DNA from: Pseudomonadota bacterium
Lineage (GTDB): Bacteria > Pseudomonadota > Alphaproteobacteria > Rhizobiales > Hyphomicrobiaceae
Direction: 5' to 3'
Assembly (NCBI GenBank): GCA_023430315.1
Contig: JAEZAW010000374.1
Coordinates: forward strand, 1-12,056
DNA: 12,056 nt
Within the stretch, counting starts at the first letter, position 1. Each line of letters starts with the position of its first letter. Under the pieces are notes generated by a model that saw nothing but the letters and a program-made list of their open reading frames with translations, searched no databases and was not told the origin of the DNA. Shown piece after piece: positions 6,253 through 12,056 of the stretch. The position numbers and the translations under genes were made by a program.

Positions 6253-7493
6253 CCGTAACCAAGCAAGATCTCGAAGCATGGGTGGAAGCGGACCGTGATG
6301 TCCTCATCCAGTACCTGCGGGATTTCATCCGCTGCCGCAGCCCCAATCCACCCGGCGACACGCTCGAAGCCGCACAGCACGTACGAACATTTCTCGATGC
6401 TCAGGGCCTCGACTACGAGATCATCGCGCCCAATGAGGTGATGCCCAACATCGTTTCCTCATTCGATGGCAGCGTCGCCGGGCGTCATCTAGCCCTCAAC
6501 GGTCATATCGACGTGTTCCCGGTCGAGGATGCGAGCACGTGGAGCCAGGATCCCTGGGGCGGTGCCCTCGTCGACGGCAAGATCTATGGCCGCGGCTCGG
6601 CCGACATGAAATGCGGCACCACGGCCTCCATCTTCACCTATGCCTATCTGCACCGCATTCGCGAGCAGCTCAAAGGGCGCCTTTCACTGGTCGTCGTTTC
6701 CGACGAGGAAACCTTCGGCCCATGGGGCGCGCGCTATCTCGCCGAGCATCGCCCGGAAGTCTTCGGTGATTGCTGTCTCAATGGCGAACCGAGCGGCATC
6801 AGCACTTTGCGCTTTGGCGAGAAGGGACCGCTTTGGCTCGAGTTCCGCATTCGCACGGCAGGAGCGCACGGCGCTTACACCCATATGAGCCCGAGCGCGA
6901 CCGCCATCGCGAGCAAGATCATTGCCGACTTGGCCAAGCTCGAGAACATCATCGTGCCCGATCTCGGGAATCTCGAATCCGCCATCAGCTCAGCCTCCGA
7001 GGTCATCGATGGCGAGTACGGGGCCGGTGCGGCAGCCATCATTCGCAGGGTCACTGTCAATCCCGGCCTCGTCTCAGGCGGCATCAAGGTCAACATGGTG
7101 GCCGCGGAGTGCCGTATGCAGGTCGACATCCGCATGCCCAATGGGCTCAACGAGAAGGACATCCTTCCCCGCGTCGACGAGATCGTTGCTGGCTATCCAG
7201 GCGTGACGTACCGCGTGATTCTGTCGGAGGAGCCGGCCTGGACTTCGCCCGATACCGAGATGATCGACTACGTGCGCCAGAATGCGAAGAAGCTCTCAGG
7301 CATCGATCCGGCACCGATCATCAGCCTCGGCGCGACCGACGCGCGGCTCTGGCGCTACAAAGGGCTTCCGGCGATCGTGTACGGCCCGGCGCCGCGCGGA
7401 ATGGGCAGCATCGACGAACACGTTCCCGTCGAGGAATTCATCCACGTGGTGAAGTGCCACCTGCTTTCGGCGTTCGACTATCTGACCAAGTGA
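6249..7493 (+). CDS. M20-family metallo-amidohydrolase B, paralogue of the preceding gene
   Basis: A 414-residue di-zinc amidohydrolase, cytoplasmic, last gene of the operon. Key residues are H86 (GHIDVFP), D119 (GRGSADMK), SDEETFG with E153 and E154, E180 (NGEPSG), AHGAY in the dimerisation domain, and H391 (DEHVPVEEF). A hand alignment over the central 150 residues gives about 60% identity to the upstream M20 protein, so the two arose by tandem duplication or share a recent ancestor. The ATG at 6249 overlaps the previous stop (ATGA), indicating coupled translation. A longer in-frame start at 6192 lies inside the upstream gene and adds 19 residues without family character, so I reject it. 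No clear terminator follows before the convergent YcaO gene 38 bases away. Confidence 0.92.
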   Translation: MTVTKQDLEAWVEADRDVLIQYLRDFIRCRSPNPPGDTLEAAQHVRTFLDAQGLDYEIIAPNEVMPNIVSSFDGSVAGRHLALNGHIDVFPVEDASTWSQDPWGGALVDGKIYGRGSADMKCGTTASIFTYAYLHRIREQLKGRLSLVVVSDEETFGPWGARYLAEHRPEVFGDCCLNGEPSGISTLRFGEKGPLWLEFRIRTAGAHGAYTHMSPSATAIASKIIADLAKLENIIVPDLGNLESAISSASEVIDGEYGAGAAAIIRRVTVNPGLVSGGIKVNMVAAECRMQVDIRMPNGLNEKDILPRVDEIVAGYPGVTYRVILSEEPAWTSPDTEMIDYVRQNAKKLSGIDPAPIISLGATDARLWRYKGLPAIVYGPAPRGMGSIDEHVPVEEFIHVVKCHLLSAFDYLTK

Positions 7494-7531
7494 CGCCCGA
7501 CCGTGACAGGACTCCCAGTTCGGTCTAACGA

Positions 7532-8803
7532 TCAAAAGAGCGCGACGTCAGGTATTTTGCGCTCGTTGAACTCTGCCGCGGAAAGCATCGATCTCAATCG
7601 TGGCGTCGTAGTTGATGACGGCATGGGCTGAAGTCCCGGCGCGAGGGCGAATACGACCGGTATGCCGAATTGATCGCGTGTCAGATTGACAATGGCCGCA
7701 TCGATGCTGGATCGGGCGAAAGCCGCCTTCAGCACGGCAATTGGAGGACGGCGCTCCGGCTCGATCACCGTGGTCGGCTTGCCGGCGGGATGCACGAGAT
7801 CGCACGTTTCACTGTCGATTACCGTAGATCTCCGCAGATGCAGACGGTCGACCTCGCTCAACGAGCTCTCGCCCATCCTCTCCTGCTTGGCTTGTGCCAG
7901 CTGAAGACCGAGCTCCATCTGCATCATCTCGATGATCGCCGCGCGCACTGCCTCATCGAGGTTCACGCGGGCTGCGAAGCCACACGCCAAACCCTGACCA
8001 TGCCTATCAAAGGATACTGCCGCAACCGCCGGTATGCCTATGTCGGTTGTCAAATCGAGCAGCCATGAGGCGCGATCGAGCTTGTCCTGACGCAGGACTT
8101 GCACCAGTTGCATTCCCTTTTGGACTGCAGCCAACTCCATCGGCAGCGGGCGCCCACGCCGACCTCCACGCCACCAAAGGCTGACGGCGTCCCGCTCCAC
8201 AAGCTCCAGCAGGGCGCGTTCCGTCGCCGCTTCCAATGTCGGGCCTGCTGCGGCACCCGTGCTCAATGCGCTTCTCGGTTTCAGCTTGTTCTCGAGTTTG
8301 GCGCGTCGCAGGCACCAGTCCGCCGGGATCAGTACCGGCGCCGCATGGATCAAACTCCTTCCCTCCACCCAATCGTATGTCGCGTGTTCCTCGAAGCCGA
8401 TCTCCGTGCCCGCATCGGACAGAAGAGAGGCCAGACCAGGCAGAAGACGATCACGGATGTCGGACAAAGGCGACGAACAGTGGATGTCGGATGGCCGCTC
8501 GAGTTGGGAAAGGCGCTCCACGGCCTCTCCGACACAAGCCGTGAAGGCTATCTCCGGCTCCTCGCCCGCCCCCGCGAGGCTGAACGCCGAGAAATCGCTA
8601 TAGCGCCCATCTATCTGTGCGGGGTGTGCTTGTCCCCCGACAAAGCACAGACCGGGAGACCAATCCGAACGCAACAGAAATAGTCGCTCTACAAAACTCG
8701 CAGCCTGCTGGATCAAAACGCCGTTCTTCGCCACCACGGCGGAAAGAAGCGGTTGGCTTGATGGGGCACGCAGATCCAGATCCCGAAAGACCAAGTTGCC
8801 CAT
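7532..8803 (-). CDS. Stand-alone YcaO-domain protein
   Basis: YcaO proteins use ATP to activate a backbone amide, making azoline rings, thioamides or amidines, usually on ribosomal peptides. This one has 423 residues. The ATP/Mg motifs are present: GAGEEPEIAFTACVGEAVER with E93 and E96-R97, then STGAAAGPTLEAATERAL with E191, E195-R196, and E200/E203-R204-D205 in LELVERDA. The fold and nucleotide site therefore look intact. The C-terminus ends PDVALF and lacks the PxPxP tail of azoline-forming cyclodehydratases. No E1-like/ThiF partner, TfuA, dehydrogenase or clear precursor is in the window. GGAGGT (8808-8813) lies 4 bases before the ATG. The gene is downstream of the PhzF gene on the same strand with a 131-base gap, and convergent to the M20 gene. 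The substrate is unknown: a peptide, a protein, or something smaller. Confidence 0.88.
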   Translation of the reverse strand: MGNLVFRDLDLRAPSSQPLLSAVVAKNGVLIQQAASFVERLFLLRSDWSPGLCFVGGQAHPAQIDGRYSDFSAFSLAGAGEEPEIAFTACVGEAVERLSQLERPSDIHCSSPLSDIRDRLLPGLASLLSDAGTEIGFEEHATYDWVEGRSLIHAAPVLIPADWCLRRAKLENKLKPRSALSTGAAAGPTLEAATERALLELVERDAVSLWWRGGRRGRPLPMELAAVQKGMQLVQVLRQDKLDRASWLLDLTTDIGIPAVAAVSFDRHGQGLACGFAARVNLDEAVRAAIIEMMQMELGLQLAQAKQERMGESSLSEVDRLHLRRSTVIDSETCDLVHPAGKPTTVIEPERRPPIAVLKAAFARSSIDAAIVNLTRDQFGIPVVFALAPGLQPMPSSTTTPRLRSMLSAAEFNERKIPDVALF

Positions 8804-8885
8804 CGCTACCTCCGCTCTCTCAGATTCAATGCATGGCGAACAAGCGTGATCCTATGCTCAAGTTATCAATCAATCAGCGATAAAG

Positions 8886-8908
8886 GCCAGAGCACTGCGC
8901 ACTCTGGC
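8886..8908 (-). terminator. Weak hairpin between the PhzF and YcaO genes, possible attenuating terminator
   Basis: Arms GCCAGAG and CTCTGGC form a perfect 7-bp stem, extendable to about 10 pairs with G-T wobbles around a 3-base loop. Reading on the minus strand, it starts 26 bases after the PhzF stop and is followed by CTTTA, a poor T-run. It may terminate or weaken transcription into the YcaO gene rather than stop it fully. Confidence 0.4.
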
Positions 8909-8934
8909 ACCTCGTTCGATGCAGAATCTCCAGG

Positions 8935-9774
8935 CTAGACGGCGATGGCTCCATCTACGCATGTCACGACATGTCCGCCGATCCAGATATCTGGTTCGGC
9001 GCGCTTCACGTATATGCGGCCGGCTCTGCCCAGCGCAGTCCCTTGGGAGGCGACATAAGTCTCCGATGCCAGTCCGGCGCCGATCAACCACTGGGCCAGA
9101 CTCGCGTTGAGACTTCCCGTGACCGGGTCCTCCGCAGCGCGCGTGCCGACAAAGGCACGCACCTCGAATTGCGTGTCCGTGTCATCATGCGCCGGATCAC
9201 ATGGGGCGACGAGACCGATCGGCTGTCCGGGCAAAGCCGTGTAATCGCGCTCGACGGACAGCAGCTCACGGCGCGTCGCCAGCAGAATCCCGGCCCACCC
9301 TGGTCCGTTATCCACCCACTGCGACGCTTTGATCGCACTGGGATCAAGTGCGAGAGCCTTGGCGATGCGATGGAGAAGCCCTGGTTCCAAGGGGCCGCTA
9401 CGGCGCAATGGCGGTGCGGCGAAGGCCAGTCGCGGACCATCGCGTTTGATGCGCACGAGCCCCGCCCCGCATTCCTGTACGATCTCGCTGCCCTTCGGCG
9501 TATTGCCGAGGCCAAGCCATACATGACAGGTCCCGAGCGTCGGGTGGCCGGCGAATGGCAGCTCACGCTCGGGCGTGAAGATCCGCGCGCGGTAGTCGGC
9601 GTTGGCGTCCGTGGGCTGGCACAGAAAGGTCGTCTCGCTGAGGTTGGTCCAATTCGCGATGCGTTGCATCTGCGTATCCGTCAACGCATCGGCGCCAACG
9701 ACAACGGCTAGTGGATTGCCGCGGAACGGCTCGGAGGAGAATACGTCGACTTGTCGGAACTTGAGGTGTGACAT
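8935..9774 (-). CDS. PhzF-family isomerase/epimerase-like protein
   Basis: PhzF-fold protein of 279 residues, cytoplasmic. The founding member isomerises trans-2,3-dihydro-3-hydroxyanthranilate in phenazine synthesis, but most members have unknown substrates and no phenazine genes are seen here. Family motifs are all present: VDVFSSEPFRGNPLAVV at the N-terminus with GNPLAVV at 19-25, the likely catalytic glutamate E47 in NLSETTF, LPFAGHPTLG at 72-81, and EDPVTGSLNASLAQWL from 215, which binds the substrate in the second half. It should be active. The ribosome site AAGGAAA (9782-9788) is 7 bases before the ATG. It lies 53 bases after the DUF1127 gene and is probably co-transcribed with it and the exporter. 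Confidence 0.9.
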   Translation of the reverse strand: MSHLKFRQVDVFSSEPFRGNPLAVVVGADALTDTQMQRIANWTNLSETTFLCQPTDANADYRARIFTPERELPFAGHPTLGTCHVWLGLGNTPKGSEIVQECGAGLVRIKRDGPRLAFAAPPLRRSGPLEPGLLHRIAKALALDPSAIKASQWVDNGPGWAGILLATRRELLSVERDYTALPGQPIGLVAPCDPAHDDTDTQFEVRAFVGTRAAEDPVTGSLNASLAQWLIGAGLASETYVASQGTALGRAGRIYVKRAEPDIWIGGHVVTCVDGAIAV

Positions 9775-9827
9775 GAGTGGATTTCCTTGGGTGCCTGTCA
9801 GTGCGACAAGAGCTGAAGAGCAAGATG

Positions 9828-10052
9828 TTACGGCTGCCAGAAATGCTTCGCCGTTTCACGCCGAATCCTCTCCGGATCGATTCCGGCATCCCGCATCTGG
9901 TGAGGGTCGAGATCTCGAAGCTCGCGCCGTTGACGGACGCGCTCGCGCCACAGCGAAAGGAGGTCGCGCACCTTCCCGAGCCAGAGAGATGGACTCACAT
10001 TCCGCCGGCGATGATGTGCGGACTTGATGGTGACCGGTGTATCGTGACTCAT
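9828..10052 (-). CDS. DUF1127 (YjiS-like) small protein
   Basis: A 74-residue basic protein. The DUF1127 signature fills the C-terminal half: WRERVRQRRELRDLDPHQM followed by RDAGIDPERI. The N-terminal 30 residues are unconserved in character and basic (AHHRRRN). DUF1127 proteins are abundant in alphaproteobacteria. Some have been linked to RNA turnover and phosphate responses, but the role of this one is unknown. The start at 10052 is supported by GGAGG (complement of 10058-10062) 5 bases upstream, whereas an upstream in-frame start at 10133 would lie deep inside the exporter gene. The ATG overlaps the exporter stop (ATGA), so the two are translationally coupled. Finding this protein in an exporter/PhzF unit is unusual; it is more often a free-standing gene. 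Confidence 0.85.
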   Translation of the reverse strand: MSHDTPVTIKSAHHRRRNVSPSLWLGKVRDLLSLWRERVRQRRELRDLDPHQMRDAGIDPERIRRETAKHFWQP

Positions 10053-10687
10053 GCAGGCCTCCGCTCGAGTGCAAGGCGAACCGCCAGCGCCGCGAAGACG
10101 GTGCCCATCAGCCAGCGCTGAACGACGAGCCACGAAGGGCGAGCAGCCATCCAGCTGGCAACAGTGCCGGCCATGAGTACGATGGTCAGATTGATGCTGA
10201 AGCTGATGGTGATCTGCGTCAGTCCGAGAATGAGGAACTGGCCGAGGATCGGGCCGCGCTCAGTTTCGACGAACTGCGGCAGTAGCGATAAATACAGCAC
10301 GGCGATCTTCGGATTGAGCAGATTGGTGAGGAAGCCCATCATGAAGAGCCGCTGCGCACCATCGTGCGGCAGATCGCGTCTCGGCTCGAGAACCGAGCGC
10401 GCTCCGGAACGGATCGCCGTCCAGGCAAGCCAGAGCAGATAGGCAGCGCCCAGCCACCGGATGGCGTCATAGGCCAAAGGCACGGCCAGTAGAATGCCGG
10501 TCAGGCCGAGAGCCGCGCCGAGCATGTACACGAGGAAGCCTAGAATCACGCCGAGCAGCGAAATGAAACCTGCCGTTCGTCCCTGCAGAATGGAGCGCGA
10601 CAGCAGATAGATCATGTTCGGGCCGGGCGTGAGCACCATGGCCAGTGCCATCAAGGCAAACGCTGCGAGACTGGTTGATGTCGGCAT
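10049..10687 (-). CDS. LysE/RhtB-family amino-acid exporter
   Basis: Inner-membrane exporter of amino acids or derivatives, 212 residues, standard length. About six hydrophobic spans are visible, near 8-28, 40-62, 67-92, 115-137, 148-172 and 185-205. The family signature LTPGPNMIYLLSRS is in span 1, and GFLTNLLNPKIAVLYLSLLP marks the second half. The ATG at 10687 has TGGAG (10696-10700 on the complement) 8 bases upstream. It is divergent from a MocR regulator across 86 bases that carry repeats, a common arrangement in which the regulator senses an amine or amino acid and controls its export. The substrate is not predictable. Confidence 0.92.
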   Translation of the reverse strand: MPTSTSLAAFALMALAMVLTPGPNMIYLLSRSILQGRTAGFISLLGVILGFLVYMLGAALGLTGILLAVPLAYDAIRWLGAAYLLWLAWTAIRSGARSVLEPRRDLPHDGAQRLFMMGFLTNLLNPKIAVLYLSLLPQFVETERGPILGQFLILGLTQITISFSINLTIVLMAGTVASWMAARPSWLVVQRWLMGTVFAALAVRLALERRPA

Positions 10688-10701
10688 GAGGGCAACTCCA
10701 G

Positions 10702-10768
10702 GCTATTGCCTCGGAGAATTGATCGAGATTAATATCGGAGCAATAGCAACATTGATCTCGGAGCAATA
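10702..10768. promoter_or_regulatory. Repeat array in the divergent LysE/MocR gap, candidate MocR operator
   Basis: TCGGAGCAATA occurs exactly twice, at 10735-10745 and 10758-10768. A partial third copy, TCGGAG, is at 10711-10716, so the units are spaced 24 and 23 bases apart. ATTGATC is repeated at 10718-10724 and 10751-10757. GCTATTGC at 10702-10709 is the exact inverse of GCAATAGC at 10740-10747. Known MocR proteins such as GabR and PdxR bind spaced direct plus inverted repeats near their own promoters, so these are good candidates for the binding site of the adjacent regulator. They would cover both promoters. Confidence 0.55.
10706..10734 (+). promoter_or_regulatory. Predicted housekeeping promoter of the MocR gene
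   Basis: TTGCCT (10706-10711) and TTAATA (10729-10734) are separated by 17 bases and resemble -35 and -10 elements. Transcription would start near 10741, about 33 bases before the proposed TTG start. The partial repeat unit at 10711 lies between the boxes and the full unit at 10735 over the start point, which would suit autoregulation. It is a match by eye only. Confidence 0.35.
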
Positions 10769-10773
10769 TTCCC

Positions 10774-12056
10774 TTGGGCGACTATCGCGACATCGCCGAC
10801 CGATTTGCGGCGGAAATCCAGGAGGGCCGCCTGCGGCCCGGCGCCAAGCTGCCGACCCAGCGCGACTTCGCCTATGAGCAGGGGATCGCCGTCTCGACCG
10901 CGAGCCGCGTCTACGCCGAGCTCACGCGGCGTGGTCTCGTCGTCGGCGAGGTCGGGCGGGGCACGTTTATCGCGGGCGCGACACCAGCGACACTGCCGCA
11001 GGGAGAGGCGCACGAAGGCCGCATCGATCTCGAGTTCAACTTCCCGACGGTTCCGCAACAGGCCGGCTTCATCGCGCGTGCTTTGGGCGGTCTGCAGCGC
11101 GCTGATGCTGCTGGCAGCGCAACGGAGCCGGTTACGGCTCGACGCATCGATGCCGCCCGGAAAGTCTTCGCGGAGTTTCTCGGCACACGCGATTGGCAGC
11201 CGTCCGGCGATGCGCTGGTCTTCACCGGATCAGGCCGGCAATCCATTGCCGCAGCCTTTTCGGCACTCGTTCCTGTCGGCGGCAGGATCGCTGTGGAGGC
11301 GCTCTCCTATCCCATGATCAAAAGCATCGCCGCCCGCCTTGGCGTGTCGCTTATTCCCATTGCCATGGACGACGACGGGATGCAGCCCGAGGCCCTGTCC
11401 AGGGCGCATCGGAAATCCGCAGTGTCTGCCATCTACGTGCAACCGATGATGCACAATCCGCTCGGCCTCTCGATGAGTAATGAGCGACGCGCCGAGATCG
11501 TGCGTCTGGCATCGAAGCTCGATATCCCGATCATCGAGGATCTCGTCTATGGCTTTCTGAGCGATAGCGCGCCGCTGGCCGCGCTCGCTCCGGAGCGCTG
11601 CATTGTCATCGACAGCCTGTCGAAGCGCATTGCGCCCGGCATATCAGTCGGCATGGTGCATGTGCCGAAGGAACTGCGCGAGCGCCTCTGGTCGACGGTG
11701 CGAGGTGGCGCCTGGACTGTGCCGCCGCTCAGCCTCGACCTTGGCGCGCGACTGATCCTGGATGGCGCCGCGGCAGAGATCGTCAAACTGAAACGCCAGG
11801 ACGCACGCCGGCGACAGGCGATCGTCGCCAAAGTGCTTGGTGACCATGCCTTCATAGGAGATCCAGCCTCCTATCATCTGTGGCTGAAGCTGCCGGAAAC
11901 GTGGCGCTCCGAGGCCTTCGTTGCGGCGGCTGCACGCGTGGGTGTCGCCATCACGCCATCCAGCGCATTTGCCATGGTGCCGGGGCATGCGCCGAAGGCG
12001 GTTCGGCTCGCGCTGGGGCTGCCGTCGCACGATGAGCTGCGCGTCGCAGCCAAGCG
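10774..12056 (+). CDS. MocR-family transcriptional regulator (GntR winged helix + aminotransferase-like domain), 3' truncated by the window
   Basis: Cytoplasmic DNA-binding regulator with a pyridoxal-phosphate-binding effector domain; 427 residues are visible and the end lies outside. The winged helix covers about 1-70, with KLPTQRDFAYEQG, then VSTASRVYAELTRRG and GRGTFI. The fold-type I aminotransferase domain follows and keeps the PLP contacts N228 (MMHNPLG), D256 and Y259 (EDLVYG) and Schiff-base lysine K284 (SLSKRIAPG), so it should bind PLP. An in-frame stop at 10753 and no ATG before the helix make TTG at 10774 the most likely start, with GGAG (10760-10763) 10 bases upstream. It is divergent from the LysE exporter and probably controls that operon and itself. 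The effector is unknown. Confidence 0.88.
   Translation, partial: MGDYRDIADRFAAEIQEGRLRPGAKLPTQRDFAYEQGIAVSTASRVYAELTRRGLVVGEVGRGTFIAGATPATLPQGEAHEGRIDLEFNFPTVPQQAGFIARALGGLQRADAAGSATEPVTARRIDAARKVFAEFLGTRDWQPSGDALVFTGSGRQSIAAAFSALVPVGGRIAVEALSYPMIKSIAARLGVSLIPIAMDDDGMQPEALSRAHRKSAVSAIYVQPMMHNPLGLSMSNERRAEIVRLASKLDIPIIEDLVYGFLSDSAPLAALAPERCIVIDSLSKRIAPGISVGMVHVPKELRERLWSTVRGGAWTVPPLSLDLGARLILDGAAAEIVKLKRQDARRRQAIVAKVLGDHAFIGDPASYHLWLKLPETWRSEAFVAAAARVGVAITPSSAFAMVPGHAPKAVRLALGLPSHDELRVAAK

Noticed and set aside
8804..8934. Tiny reading frames beside the YcaO gene as a precursor peptide (for example 14 codons from a GTG on the minus strand, 16 codons from an ATG on the plus strand)
   Set aside because: They lack a properly spaced ribosome site, and neither shows a leader/core layout or a Cys/Ser/Thr-rich core.
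1..12056. CRISPR arrays, tRNA/rRNA genes, insertion sequences, phage or toxin-antitoxin genes
   Set aside because: No regular spaced repeats, tRNA-like cloverleaf, transposase motifs or terminal inverted repeats were seen on reading both strands.

Overview
The window reads as chromosomal DNA of a high-GC alphaproteobacterium, most likely a Hyphomicrobiales (Bradyrhizobium/Bosea-like) soil or plant-associated organism. This rests on codon use rich in G/C at third positions, a DUF1127 small protein typical of that class, a MocR-LysE divergent pair, a sigma-54 type promoter, and the overall style of an amino-acid-type ABC uptake operon fused to a catabolic gene set. No database search was possible, so the taxon is an inference.

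Layout: (1) 1-431 is a gene-free leader. It holds a good -24/-12 (RpoN) promoter at 342-356, a perfect 12-bp-arm inverted repeat at 359-386 over the expected transcription start, and a 12-bp palindrome at 215-226 at enhancer-like distance. (2) 432-7493 is one plus-strand operon of seven genes: inner-membrane permease, ATPase and periplasmic binding protein of a polar-amino-acid-type importer; a PuuE-like polysaccharide-deacetylase-fold amidohydrolase; an HpxO/NicC-like FAD monooxygenase; and two tandem paralogous M20 metallo-amidohydrolases. Two junctions are ATGA overlaps. (3) Convergent to it, with only 38 bp between, is a minus-strand set reading from 10687 down to 7532: a LysE/RhtB exporter, a DUF1127 protein (ATGA overlap with the exporter), a PhzF-family protein and a stand-alone YcaO-domain protein. 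(4) From about 10774 to the right edge, divergent from the exporter, is a MocR regulator (GntR winged helix plus aminotransferase domain), cut off by the window. The 86-bp divergent gap holds an array of repeats that look like MocR operators.

How the parts may work together (inference): the operon looks like a nitrogen-scavenging pathway. It would import a small amino-acid-like or N-heterocyclic compound, hydroxylate it with the FAD enzyme, and open or deacylate it with the PuuE-like and M20 hydrolases. This parallels in enzyme class, though not necessarily in substrate, the urate-HpxO / allantoin-PuuE / allantoate-M20 route, and a sigma-54 promoter would suit nitrogen or substrate control. 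The minus-strand unit looks like a MocR-controlled export/modification module. The YcaO is the most unusual member, because neither an E1-like/ThiF partner, a TfuA partner, nor a convincing precursor peptide is visible nearby.
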